This document shows positions 44,685 to 53,675 of a DNA stretch of 64,000 nucleotides, in pieces (within the stretch, counting starts at the first letter, position 1; each line of letters opens with the position of its first letter). The stretch comes from Ignavibacteriota bacterium. Its GTDB lineage: Bacteria > Bacteroidota > Ignavibacteria > Ignavibacteriales > Ignavibacteriaceae. The stretch is taken from the NCBI GenBank assembly GCA_013285405.1, contig CP053446.1:1215985-1279984 (forward strand), written 5' to 3'. Made by a program: the position numbers and the translations under genes. The notes under the pieces are model-generated. The model was not told the origin of the DNA. It was given only the letters and a program-made list of their open reading frames with translations, and did no database searches.

Positions 44685-45677
44685 ATGCCAGAAAAGAATT
44701 TTACCTTCAAACGTTTCAGAAGACTACGTTACAATCCCATAGTCAGAGATATGGTAAGAGAAACCGTGCTGACAAAGAATGATTTGATTTATCCGCTGTT
44801 TGTTGTTCCGGGAAATAATGTAAAAAAGCCTGTTAAATCTATGCCCGGAGTTTTTCAGTTATCTGTAGAAAATTTAGTAACCGAATGTAAAGAAGTTCGT
44901 GATCTTGGAATTCCTGCTGTTATTCTTTTCGGAATTCCCGAACATAAAGATGAACAAGGAAGTGATGCATATAATCCCAATGGAATTATTCAGCAAGCAA
45001 TAAGAGCAATAAAAAAAGAAATAAAGGATTTACTTATAATAACTGATGTCTGCTTGTGCGAATATACTTCTCACGGTCATTGCGGAATTCTCGATGGTGA
45101 AGATATTCTGAATGATGAAACAATAACAGTGCTTGCCAAAGAAGCTGTCTCTCATGTTGAAGCCGGTGCTGATATGGTAGCTCCATCCGATATGATGGAT
45201 GGACGAGTTCTTGCAATCCGCAAAGCTCTTGATCACAAAGGTTATACAAAAATTCCGATAATGAGTTACGCAGCAAAATATGCTTCCGGATATTACGGAC
45301 CGTTCAGAGATGCTGCTGAATCAACTCCCGCTTTTGGTGACAGACGATCTCATCAAATGGATATCGGAAATATCAACGAAGCTCTTCGTGAAGTTGAGAC
45401 AGATATTGAAGAAGGTGCTGATATTGTAATGGTAAAACCCGCAGGACCGTATCTTGATGTAATAAGAAAAGTGAAAGAAAAATTTGGAATGCCAACCGCA
45501 GCTTACCAGGTGAGCGGAGAATTTTCGATGATAAAAGCAGCAGGACAAAACGGGTGGATAGATGAAGAAAGAGTTATGATTGAATCGTTGACAGCCATTA
45601 AACGTGCTGGTGCTGATATGATACTTACTTATTTTGCCAAAGACGTTGCTAAGTGGATTGATAAAACTCGAAAATAA
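44685..45677 (+). CDS. hemB: Porphobilinogen synthase (delta-aminolevulinate dehydratase)
   Basis: A 330-residue enzyme that joins two aminolevulinates to porphobilinogen. Metal and active-site signatures: [15 protein letters not shown] (zinc cysteines), [19 protein letters not shown] (Schiff-base region lysine) and [15 protein letters not shown] (second lysine). Full length and intact. Together with hemA, C, D, E, N and G most of the route to protoporphyrin IX is present in the window. Confidence 0.97.
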   Translation: MPEKNFTFKRFRRLRYNPIVRDMVRETVLTKNDLIYPLFVVPGNNVKKPVKSMPGVFQLSVENLVTECKEVRDLGIPAVILFGIPEHKDEQGSDAYNPNGIIQQAIRAIKKEIKDLLIITDVCLCEYTSHGHCGILDGEDILNDETITVLAKEAVSHVEAGADMVAPSDMMDGRVLAIRKALDHKGYTKIPIMSYAAKYASGYYGPFRDAAESTPAFGDRRSHQMDIGNINEALREVETDIEEGADIVMVKPAGPYLDVIRKVKEKFGMPTAAYQVSGEFSMIKAAGQNGWIDEERVMIESLTAIKRAGADMILTYFAKDVAKWIDKTRK

Positions 45678-46698
45678 AATCGGTCGAGTCGAAAACATTC
45701 TCGTTGTCCGTCAGCACAACCAGATTGGAGATATGCTTTGTTCGCTTTCGTTGTATGCTGCATTGAAGAAAAAATATCCTGACTCACAAATTACTTTTGT
45801 GGCTGCGAAAACAAATTATGAAATTCCTTTCAATGAGATAAATCCCTTTCTGGATAATATTATTATTTTCGATAAGCAAAATCTTAAGTCGATATTAAAT
45901 TTCTTTCTAAAGCTTCGCAGAAATAAATATCAGATTGGCATCGTCCCATCAACGATTAAAATTTCAAGGACATCACACATAATTAATTTTCTATCCGGAG
46001 CTAAAATTAAAGTCGGGGTAAAGTCAATTGATGGGATAGAGAATAACTCACATAAATTACTTAATATCAAATCTGACTTTGCCTGGAAGAATACACACCA
46101 GCTTGAGAGAAACCTTGATGTGGTTAAACAGATTGGCTGCGACCTGACAGAAGGCGAAAAGAAATCAATCAAGTTTAAATTTTCAGATGAAGAGATAAGA
46201 GATGCTAAAAGATTCATCGAAGAATCTTTTCCGGATAAAAGCAGAAGGATAATTGGCTTTCATCCTGGAGCCGGGAAAAAGGATAATGTGTGGTCAACAA
46301 AAAGTTTTATAGAGCTGATAAGAAAAATTTATACGAAGCACAATAACTACGTTTTACTTACTTCAGGATGGATTGACAATGTGATAATCAGTGAAGTTGA
46401 GAAAGAATTAAAAAGTGATGACATCCCATACAAGATTTTGAACAATCTGCCGATAAAAAAACTTGGATCGATACTTTCTTTGATTGATCTTTATATTACC
46501 AACGATACCGGTTCAATGCACATTGCTGATTTTTCAGATGCAAAAATGATTTCATTATTTGGCCCAACAAATCCTGCTGAATGGGCTCCTATCGGAGAAA
46601 ATAAATGTTTTATTCAATCAAAAAACGGAAATATTAATAACATCTCGGTTGGTGAAGTGTACAATCTAACCGAACAAATTCTGGAGAAAACAAAATGA
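45634..46698 (+). CDS. Glycosyltransferase family 9 (heptosyltransferase-like)
   Basis: A GT9 protein (ADP-heptose:LPS transferase-like): [23 protein letters not shown] at the start, [15 protein letters not shown] in the middle and [26 protein letters not shown] near the end. It likely adds a sugar to lipopolysaccharide core. The ATG at 45634 overlaps hemB by 44 bases; a TTG at 45658 gives [15 protein letters not shown], which may be the true start. It overlaps the aldo/keto reductase by 4 bases. Confidence 0.88.
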   Translation: MPKTLLSGLIKLENKIGRVENILVVRQHNQIGDMLCSLSLYAALKKKYPDSQITFVAAKTNYEIPFNEINPFLDNIIIFDKQNLKSILNFFLKLRRNKYQIGIVPSTIKISRTSHIINFLSGAKIKVGVKSIDGIENNSHKLLNIKSDFAWKNTHQLERNLDVVKQIGCDLTEGEKKSIKFKFSDEEIRDAKRFIEESFPDKSRRIIGFHPGAGKKDNVWSTKSFIELIRKIYTKHNNYVLLTSGWIDNVIISEVEKELKSDDIPYKILNNLPIKKLGSILSLIDLYITNDTGSMHIADFSDAKMISLFGPTNPAEWAPIGENKCFIQSKNGNINNISVGEVYNLTEQILEKTK

Positions 46699-47666
46699 AA
46701 TACCGCAAACTTGGAAAATCAAATATTGAAGTTTCAGAAATAAGTCTTGGCTGCTGGACGATGGGCGGACTTAATTGGGTTAACGGCGATCCAAATGGCT
46801 GGGCAAATGTTGATGAAAGAGAAATTGCAGAAGCAATTAATTATGCAATTGATCACGGCGTAAATCATTTTGATAATGCTGATGTTTACGGAAACGGACG
46901 AGCAGAAAGAATGCTCGCAAGAATTCTTGGAAACAGAACTAATAATTTTATAATCGCGACTAAGATTGGTTGGTTTCCGGGGACGGCAGCAAATGCTTAT
47001 GAACCAAAACATATCCGTCATCAATGCGAACAATCGCTTGTCAATCTGAAAAGAGATTATATTGATTTGTACTATTTCCATCACGGATGGTTTGGTGACA
47101 GAGATGAATATCTTGATGATGCGGTGGAAGTAATGTACAGATTGAAAGAGGAAGGAAAAATCAGACTTGTTGGGCAGTCAGCTTATTCTCATAAAGATTT
47201 TGTCAAGTTAATTCCAAAAGTTAAACCGGATGTTCTGCAAAGTTTTGCGAATCCGGTTGAAAGAGCTTTTATTGATGATGGAAATCCCACAAGAAAGCTG
47301 ATGGAAGAAAATCAGATTTCTTTCGTTGCATTCAGACCTTTATACGAAGGATTGCTTCTCGACAAATACAAAAAAGAAAATCCTCCGCAGTTTGAAAATG
47401 GAGACCATCGAAAAGGGCTATCAAGATTCTCTTATGAAAGTCTTGCAAAGCTTGAAATTCAATTAAATAAAATAAAAGAACGATTTGGCTCTTCAACTGA
47501 AGATCTTGCAAGAGTTGCTCAGCAGTATCTGCTTCATTACAGATTTGTTGGTGCCGTGATACCAGGTTTTAGAAATCTCAGACAAGTGCAACTAAATTTA
47601 TCTGCGATGGATAAACCACTGAATGATGATGAGTTTGAATTTGTGAGAAACGTTTTTACGAGTTGA
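46695..47666 (+). CDS. Aldo/keto reductase
   Basis: A 323-residue TIM-barrel NADPH oxidoreductase: [39 protein letters not shown] (catalytic Asp and Tyr), ATKIGW (Lys), and DLYYFHHGW where the usual catalytic His lies. The C-terminal cofactor site includes VGAVIPGFRNLRQVQLNL. Substrate unknown. Coupled to the GT9 gene by overlap. Confidence 0.9.
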   Translation: MKYRKLGKSNIEVSEISLGCWTMGGLNWVNGDPNGWANVDEREIAEAINYAIDHGVNHFDNADVYGNGRAERMLARILGNRTNNFIIATKIGWFPGTAANAYEPKHIRHQCEQSLVNLKRDYIDLYYFHHGWFGDRDEYLDDAVEVMYRLKEEGKIRLVGQSAYSHKDFVKLIPKVKPDVLQSFANPVERAFIDDGNPTRKLMEENQISFVAFRPLYEGLLLDKYKKENPPQFENGDHRKGLSRFSYESLAKLEIQLNKIKERFGSSTEDLARVAQQYLLHYRFVGAVIPGFRNLRQVQLNLSAMDKPLNDDEFEFVRNVFTS

Positions 47667-47679
47667 GTTCTTTCATCCA

Positions 47680-48990
47680 TCAGTTCGGCGGCATTTTTAA
47701 GTGTGTTGAAGATTGCAGTCCGGTTGAAACTTCAGGAATAATTCCCTTCTTGATGTAAATTGGACGAATGTGTTTTCTAAGTGACGGCAGGATTTTATAA
47801 AAAGCTATTGCACCAATCAAACAAATTATACCACTTGAAAGAACTGTATATGGCGCACCAATCGTACTTGCTAAACTTCCTGCCATAAAACTCCCGAACG
47901 GTGCTGTTCCCATAAAAGCCATAACGTAAAGACTCATTATTCTTCCACGTTTATCATCATCAACAAGAGTTTGCAGTAAAGTATTTGTTGAAGCCATCTG
48001 CATCATCATCCCAAATCCTGTGAAGAGCATAAGTCCGACTGACAAATAAATATTTCTCGAGAAAGAAAAGAACAAAAGTCCGAGAGAAAAAATTGTTGTT
48101 GCAATTGCAATCCATCTTCCCAAACCGACAACAGATTTTCTGGATGCAAGATAGATCGCTCCGACCACGGCTCCTGTTCCTACTGCCCCAAAAAGAAAAC
48201 CAAGTGTGTTTGCATCTCCGTGTAAGATATCTTTTGCGAAAACCGGCATCAGCACCGTGTATGGCATTCCTGTAAGACTAACCAACCCGATCAATAATAA
48301 CAACGCACGAATGGGTTTGAAGTTATATGCGTACTTAATTCCTTCTTTAACTTCTGTAATAACTTTTTCCTTGTGATGATTATTTTCTTTTGGTGGAATC
48401 TTCATCATCAATAAAGCTATAATCACCGTAAAAAAACTCATTGCATTAATTAAAAAACAAAGTCCTTCACCAAGTGCAGAAATTATAAAGCCGGCTATAG
48501 TTGGACCGATTAATCTTGCGGAGTTGAATACGGATGAGTTCAAAGCTATTGCATTCGGCAGATCATTTCTGTCATCAACCATATCAATTACAAAACTTTG
48601 CCTCGTTGGCATATCAAAAGCATTTATCAATCCTGAAAATAAACTCAACGCAACTATGTGCCATATCTCAATTGAATGAGACAATGTAAGATACGCGAGA
48701 ATAAATGCCTGGATCATTGCAAGAGATTGTGTTGTTATAATAATTTTATGTCTGTTGTATCTGTCCGCAAGTACACCGGCAAAGGAAGCAAAAACAAAAG
48801 TTGGAATCTGTGATGCGAAACTTACAAGACCCAAAAGAAATGCTGAATCGGTCAAACGATAAACAAGCCATCCAAGTGCAACCGATTGCATCCAGGTGCC
48901 AATTAGAGAAAGGCTTTGTCCTGTAAAAAACAACCTGTAGTTTTTATGACGTAATGCTCTTAATGTTTGCTTAACAAATCCTGATTTCAT
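47680..48990 (-). CDS. MFS transporter, EntS/MFS_3-like
   Basis: A 436-residue transporter with 12 predicted helices. Typical motifs: LRHKNYRLFFTGQSLSLIGTWMQSVALGW, FAGVLADRYNRHKII (loop 2-3 motif), MPTRQSFVIDMV and ALNSSVFNSARLIGP. The MFS_3 group includes the enterobactin exporter EntS; the substrate here cannot be read. It converges with the aldo/keto reductase gene. Confidence 0.9.
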   Translation of the reverse strand: MKSGFVKQTLRALRHKNYRLFFTGQSLSLIGTWMQSVALGWLVYRLTDSAFLLGLVSFASQIPTFVFASFAGVLADRYNRHKIIITTQSLAMIQAFILAYLTLSHSIEIWHIVALSLFSGLINAFDMPTRQSFVIDMVDDRNDLPNAIALNSSVFNSARLIGPTIAGFIISALGEGLCFLINAMSFFTVIIALLMMKIPPKENNHHKEKVITEVKEGIKYAYNFKPIRALLLLIGLVSLTGMPYTVLMPVFAKDILHGDANTLGFLFGAVGTGAVVGAIYLASRKSVVGLGRWIAIATTIFSLGLLFFSFSRNIYLSVGLMLFTGFGMMMQMASTNTLLQTLVDDDKRGRIMSLYVMAFMGTAPFGSFMAGSLASTIGAPYTVLSSGIICLIGAIAFYKILPSLRKHIRPIYIKKGIIPEVSTGLQSSTHLKMPPN

Positions 48991-49050
48991 ATTTCAAAAA
49001 TGCTAAATATTTATTTTAGTACCTTACATTACTTAAAAGTTAAGTTGTAC

Positions 49051-49084
49051 AGAGATGACATATTTTTAAAAAGGTGTCATCTCT
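49051..49084. repeat. Perfect 10-bp inverted repeat between divergent genes
   Basis: AGAGATGACA (49051-49060) and TGTCATCTCT (49075-49084) around a 14-base AT-rich loop, between the starts of the MFS and Mut7-C genes. It could be an operator or a small dispersed hairpin; TGTCAT recurs just downstream. Confidence 0.6.
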
Positions 49085-49141
49085 CCGCGCTGTGTCATGT
49101 GATTTATTAAAAAAAATATCTACTTGAGCTAAAAAAATAAT

Positions 49142-49885
49142 ATGCACAAAATTCAAATACGGTTTTATGAAGAGCTGAACGATTTCCTTCCCGAGGAAAA
49201 GAAGAAAAGAAGAATTGTTCATCAATTTATTGATCGAACATCTGTAAAAGATTTAATTGAATCTCTTGGAATTCCTCATACAGAAATCGATTTAATTCTG
49301 GTCAATGGAAAATCTGTGAACTTCAAATATTTAATAGGCGATGGCGATGATATTTCTGTTTATCCTGTTTTTGAATCGTTTGATATTTCTAAAGTTCAGC
49401 ATTTAAGACAAAAGCCGCTGCGTAAACCAAAATTTGTTGCTGACGTTCATCTTGGAAGATTAGCCAGATATTTAAGAATGATGGGGCTCGATGTTAAGTA
49501 TGAAAATAATTTTGACGATTATGAAATAGTTGAATTATCAGTAAAAGAAAGAAGAGCCATTCTTACCAAAGACAGAGGAATATTAAAAAGGAATGAAGTT
49601 ACTCACGGATATTTTATAAGGGCAATAAAAATTGAAGATCAGATAAAAGAAGTCCTGAATCGATTTCATCTTCAAAAAGAAATTAAAAAATTCTCCCGAT
49701 GTATTGAGTGCAATGAAATATTAAAACCAGTCAGAAAAGAAAAAATAATTAGTCGGCTTCCGCCAAAAGTAATACAATCACAGAAAGATTTTCACATCTG
49801 TCCTTCCTGCAAAAAAATATTCTGGAAAGGAACCCACTACCAGAGGATGCTCTCAATAATTAACAAATTAACCAAAGAGAATTAG
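49142..49885 (+). CDS. Mut7-C RNase with N-terminal ubiquitin-like domain
   Basis: A 247-residue protein. Residues ~1-85 are the Mut7-C ubiquitin/ThiS-like fold (IQIRFYEELNDFLPEE; VKDLIESLGIPHTEIDLILVNGKSV). Residues ~100-245 are the Mut7-C PIN-type RNase: FVADVHLGRLARYLRMMGLD, RAILTKDRGILKR, and a zinc ribbon with CIECNE and CPSCKK. Predicted to cleave RNA. The PIN part is a distant relative of the DUF5615 toxins elsewhere in the window. Confidence 0.9.
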   Translation: MHKIQIRFYEELNDFLPEEKKKRRIVHQFIDRTSVKDLIESLGIPHTEIDLILVNGKSVNFKYLIGDGDDISVYPVFESFDISKVQHLRQKPLRKPKFVADVHLGRLARYLRMMGLDVKYENNFDDYEIVELSVKERRAILTKDRGILKRNEVTHGYFIRAIKIEDQIKEVLNRFHLQKEIKKFSRCIECNEILKPVRKEKIISRLPPKVIQSQKDFHICPSCKKIFWKGTHYQRMLSIINKLTKEN

Positions 49886-49908
49886 GAGGATGGTATTCCA
49901 AATTCTCT
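49876..49908 (+). terminator. Possible hairpin at the end of the Mut7-C gene
   Basis: AGAGAATTAGGA and TCCAAATTCTCT pair over 11 of 12 positions across the stop codon. No strong T-run follows. Confidence 0.4.
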
Positions 49909-49956
49909 CATTACTTACGCACAATTAAGTTATTTTTACAGAATTAAAATTTTTTA

Positions 49957-51219
49957 TTGAAAGTCAAAATGTGGATTATTATTCGTCTCCTGATCGGGAT
50001 TGTTGTTCTTCTAGTTTCGGAGTATTATTTCATAAACAGATTAAATTTTGCGGTCAAACATTTCTTCCCGAATTTTAATGAAAAGCGATTCCCCGCTTTC
50101 AGGAAAATATTTTTCATCTGGACGAATCTCTACCCTATTCTTCTAATTTTTATTTTCACATACTTTGCAATTACAGGATCTTATTTAACAGCACCAGAAA
50201 GTATATTTATTGATTACCTCCTCGTTTATCCTTTCTGGATTTCATTCATCCTGATGATTCAATGTTTTCTTTTCTTCATTCCGTTAGATTTAATAAAATT
50301 ATTGTCCCGCCCATTTCTTAAAAAATATGAGTTGAAAATAATCAGAATTCATTCGTCACTTTTGTTTTTGTTGATTGGTTTTTTCATCATCTATATTCCG
50401 GCAAGAATTATTTATGATTATAACACTGTTTCTATCCGACCGGTTAAGTATGAAGAAAAAAATCTTCCCGCTTCTTTAGAAAATTTTAAAATCGCTTTCA
50501 TTTCGGATATTCAGGCTGATCACTATACCGATGAAGCAAGAATAAATAATTTTATTAATAAAGTTAATTCATTAAACCCTGATTTGATATTGATTGCCGG
50601 TGATTTGATAACAACAGGTCCTGATTATATTGAATTAAGTGGCAGAGAAGCCGGAAAGTTAAAAGCAAAATACGGAGTTTATTCGTGTGTCGGTGATCAT
50701 GATAATTGGGCATACAGGAATGATTATTCAAGAAGTCTTGCCGAAGTAAAATCTGCTCTCAATTACAATGGTGTTCAGATGATTGACAATGGAATTGAAA
50801 ATATTAAAGTTGATAGTTCTGAGATTTCAATAACATTCGTCACTGCTACTTATGTGGAGGATGTGCCCAAAAACATACTGGATAGTCTCTCATCAAATAA
50901 TCACGGCAGCTTCAAAATATTTCTTACTCATCAGCCGCAGCCAGAACTTATTGAAACAGCCGAAAAAAATAATTTCAATCTTTTCCTTGCAGGTCATACT
51001 CACGGCGGACAAATTACTTTTGTTTTTCCATTCATTCAATTGACACCAACAATGTTTGAAACAAAATATATTCGTGGTGATTTTCATTTTGGTGACCCCG
51101 GCAAGGGCGGGTCAGGTATGCTGATGATTGTAACTCGTGGGCTTGGAATGTCATTGGCGCCAATCAGGTACAACTCAACTCCGGAAATAACTTTAATCGA
51201 ACTTAAAAAAGAACCCTAA
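49957..51219 (+). CDS. Membrane-anchored metallophosphoesterase
   Basis: A 420-residue protein with about four N-terminal TM helices (residues ~5-165) and a C-terminal calcineurin-like phosphoesterase domain. Metal motifs: FISDIQADHY (here SDIQ rather than SDLH), LIAGDLITTG, CVGDHDN, LTHQPQP, LAGHTHGGQI. Members hydrolyse phosphoesters such as UDP-diacylglucosamine or envelope lipids; substrate unknown. Start TTG at 49957 or ATG at 49969. Confidence 0.88.
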   Translation: MKVKMWIIIRLLIGIVVLLVSEYYFINRLNFAVKHFFPNFNEKRFPAFRKIFFIWTNLYPILLIFIFTYFAITGSYLTAPESIFIDYLLVYPFWISFILMIQCFLFFIPLDLIKLLSRPFLKKYELKIIRIHSSLLFLLIGFFIIYIPARIIYDYNTVSIRPVKYEEKNLPASLENFKIAFISDIQADHYTDEARINNFINKVNSLNPDLILIAGDLITTGPDYIELSGREAGKLKAKYGVYSCVGDHDNWAYRNDYSRSLAEVKSALNYNGVQMIDNGIENIKVDSSEISITFVTATYVEDVPKNILDSLSSNNHGSFKIFLTHQPQPELIETAEKNNFNLFLAGHTHGGQITFVFPFIQLTPTMFETKYIRGDFHFGDPGKGGSGMLMIVTRGLGMSLAPIRYNSTPEITLIELKKEP

Positions 51220-51321
51220 ATCACAATAAACAAAAATCAAATCTCAAACTTCAATATTCAAATTCCAAATGTTTGAATATTCTAATTTGTTTATTGGTGC
51301 TTGTTTGTATTTTGCGATTTG
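51218..51321. repeat. Long imperfect AT-rich inverted repeat
   Basis: Inner arms AATATTCAAA (51253-51262) and TTTGAATATT (51272-51281) are perfect; outer parts (AAATCACAATAAAC and its partner ending GCGATTT) pair imperfectly. It follows the metallophosphoesterase stop directly. Probably a dispersed MITE-like hairpin that may act as a terminator. Confidence 0.7.
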
Positions 51322-51341
51322 AAAATTGATAATTAAAGGTT

Positions 51342-52142
51342 GTGCTTACACTTTCAGAAATAAATATATATCCTGTCAAATCACTCGGCGGAATCAGTTT
51401 GCAATCTGCTGAAGTCGAGGAACGCGGATTAAAGCATGACCGCAGATGGGTATTGATTGATGAATCAAATACTTTCTTCACCCAACGTGATTTCCCGGAA
51501 ATGGCATTGATTAAAGTTACGATTGAAAAAGATGGACTTTTACTTGAGCATAAGAAGAAAAATTATCCTCCGTTATTAATCCCGTTTTCTTTTGAACATT
51601 CGAAAAAAGATAAAGTAATTATCTGGAAGGATACTGTCGTTGGAGAATTCTATAATGCTCAGATAGATGAATGGTTCTCAGAAATTCTTAGTATAAAATG
51701 TCATCTCGTAAAAATGCCGGAATCAACAAAGCGAATTGTTGACAAAGATTATGCTGAAAATAAAATTGTAAGCTTTGCCGATGCATTTCCGTTTATGATT
51801 ATCGGTCAGTCCTCTCTTGATGAATTAAATTCTAGAATGAAAATCCAGTTGCCAATGAACAGGTTTCGTACGAATTTTGTTTTCACGGGTGGAAAATCAT
51901 TCGAAGAAGATAATTGGAAAAAATTTAAACTGGGCAATTTATTATTTGAAGCTGTCAAACCATGTGCAAGATGTGTGATAACAACAACAGATCAAGAAAC
52001 TGCAGAAAGATTTAAAGAACCACTTCTGACATTATCAAAGTTCAGAAATTTCAATAACAAGGTTTTATTCGGGATGAATCTTGTTTGTGAATCTATTGGT
52101 AAAATTAGTGTTGGAGATCAGATAACTCAACTATCAAATTAA
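51342..52142 (+). CDS. MOSC-domain molybdenum cofactor protein (YcbX/mARC-like)
   Basis: A 266-residue protein with an N-terminal MOSC_N beta barrel (LSEINIYPVKSLGGISLQSA, GLKHDRRWVLID) and a C-terminal MOSC domain whose putative Mo-ligand cysteine lies in KPCARCVITTTDQ. YcbX/mARC relatives reduce N-hydroxylated compounds. The start is GTG. Electron-donor partner not in the window. Confidence 0.88.
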   Translation: MLTLSEINIYPVKSLGGISLQSAEVEERGLKHDRRWVLIDESNTFFTQRDFPEMALIKVTIEKDGLLLEHKKKNYPPLLIPFSFEHSKKDKVIIWKDTVVGEFYNAQIDEWFSEILSIKCHLVKMPESTKRIVDKDYAENKIVSFADAFPFMIIGQSSLDELNSRMKIQLPMNRFRTNFVFTGGKSFEEDNWKKFKLGNLLFEAVKPCARCVITTTDQETAERFKEPLLTLSKFRNFNNKVLFGMNLVCESIGKISVGDQITQLSN

Positions 52143-52175
52143 AAAACAACAATTATTATTTTGAAAGGACTAACA

Positions 52176-52340
52176 ATGAGCAGAAAAGTTGAAGTTGCAG
52201 GAATAATGGGACCAGTCTGGTTTATCGGCTGGTTATTCACAATCGGTTTTTTAAAGCTTACTTTTTTCCAGGGATTATTAGCCCTTATAATTTGGCCTTA
52301 CTATATAGGCGATTTCCTATCCAAACTACCACTACAATAG
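52176..52340 (+). CDS. Small membrane protein (54 residues)
   Basis: Starts MSRKVEVAGIMGPVWFIGWL and ends in DFLSKLPLQ; two short hydrophobic stretches suggest a small inner-membrane protein. GAAAGGA lies 6 bases before the ATG, which supports translation. The gap after the MOSC gene is 33 bases. No family recognised. Confidence 0.7.
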   Translation: MSRKVEVAGIMGPVWFIGWLFTIGFLKLTFFQGLLALIIWPYYIGDFLSKLPLQ

Positions 52341-52544
52341 CTTTTTGTAAAATATTTGAAATGGATGAACACAATCTGATCTGATTGTTGATTATAGAAC
52401 AATTAATCTGATTTCATTGATATTTAAATCAGAAGACAACTATTCTTTTGTGGTGATTTAAATCAAGAGGGACGCTTCATTTATTGTCTTGTGAAAATAA
52501 TTACTCTATATTTTCTCTGGTATTAAAATCCCGGAGGTAAAAAA

Positions 52545-53519
52545 ATGACTGACTTAAATATTTCATCAATAAAAAATCATCTCACTGACAGAAGAGACAG
52601 GCTTCATCAATCAGTAAAGTATGTGCCCGACCCAGCGAAATTATTCAGTCTCCTTCAGGAAGTTGATTCTGCACTTGAAAGGATTGATAACGGATCGTAT
52701 GGAATCTGCGATGTATGTCATGATCCTATCGAGTCGGAAAGATTATTAATGGACCCGTTGTTAACTGTTTGTCTTGATCATCTGAATCAATATCAGCGCA
52801 AAGCTCTTGAACAGGACCTTGAGCTTGCTATAAAAATTCAACGTAATCTTCTTCCTCAAAATAATCTGAACGTAAACGGATGGGACTTCTGTTATCATTA
52901 CAATCCGGCTGGAACTGTAAGCGGAGACTTTTGCGATTTCATAAAACTCGACGATCAATCAGTGCTTTTTGTTTTAGGCGATGCTTCCGGTAAAGGAATT
53001 TCCGCATCTTTGATGATGTCACATCTTCACGCTTTGATCAGAAGTTTACTTTCGCTCAATTTACCGGTTAACGAAATTGTTACCCGTGTAAATCGGTTAT
53101 TTTGCGAGAGCACTTTATCAACACATTATGCAACGATGGTTTTTGGAAAGGCTAACAATGTTGGCGATATACAACTTTGTGTTGCCGGACATAATCCCCC
53201 GATAATACTTAAAAATGGTAAAGTCAGTACTATAAAAGCAACTGGTATTCCGGTGGGATTATTTAGTCAGGCAGAATATGAATCCGTCAACCTGAAAATG
53301 GATAAAGGCAGTTCACTTATTCTTTATTCTGATGGATTAACAGAAGCATCGGTTGATGAAATTGAATATGGAGAAAACAGATTGAAGGAACATTTAATTA
53401 AATCAAGTTGTAGTTCAGCAAAAAATACTCTTGATTCAATCATCAGCAGCCAAAAAGAATTTTTGAAGAATTCCACAGCATTTGATGATGTTACCGTTAC
53501 TGTAATGATGAAAAGTTAA
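52545..53519 (+). CDS. SpoIIE/RsbU-type phosphatase with DksA-like zinc finger
   Basis: A 324-residue protein. Residues ~1-90 resemble the DksA/TraR C-terminal region: a short helical arm then GSYGICDVCHDPIESERLL with ligands C55, C58, C76 and H79. Residues ~95-324 are a PP2C-type Ser/Thr phosphatase: IQRNLLPQ, GDFCDFIKL, GDASGKGISASLMM, LYSDGLTEA, FDDVTVTVM. RsbU-like enzymes control anti-anti-sigma switches. The zinc finger may sense redox or bind RNA polymerase; that is inference. A GGAGG site lies before the ATG. Confidence 0.9.
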   Translation: MTDLNISSIKNHLTDRRDRLHQSVKYVPDPAKLFSLLQEVDSALERIDNGSYGICDVCHDPIESERLLMDPLLTVCLDHLNQYQRKALEQDLELAIKIQRNLLPQNNLNVNGWDFCYHYNPAGTVSGDFCDFIKLDDQSVLFVLGDASGKGISASLMMSHLHALIRSLLSLNLPVNEIVTRVNRLFCESTLSTHYATMVFGKANNVGDIQLCVAGHNPPIILKNGKVSTIKATGIPVGLFSQAEYESVNLKMDKGSSLILYSDGLTEASVDEIEYGENRLKEHLIKSSCSSAKNTLDSIISSQKEFLKNSTAFDDVTVTVMMKS

Positions 53520-53675
53520 TTGACTCTTAACACAATTACGCCTATCAACCAAAAAGTTTTAGTTAAAAAAGTTGTGATTTAACATTTAATAAAATAATTT
53601 TGCCCTTGAGCTTCAAGAAATTGCTCCCCGGATAAAACTCACGTAAAATAAATCACAATTATTAGGAGGTTAGTT

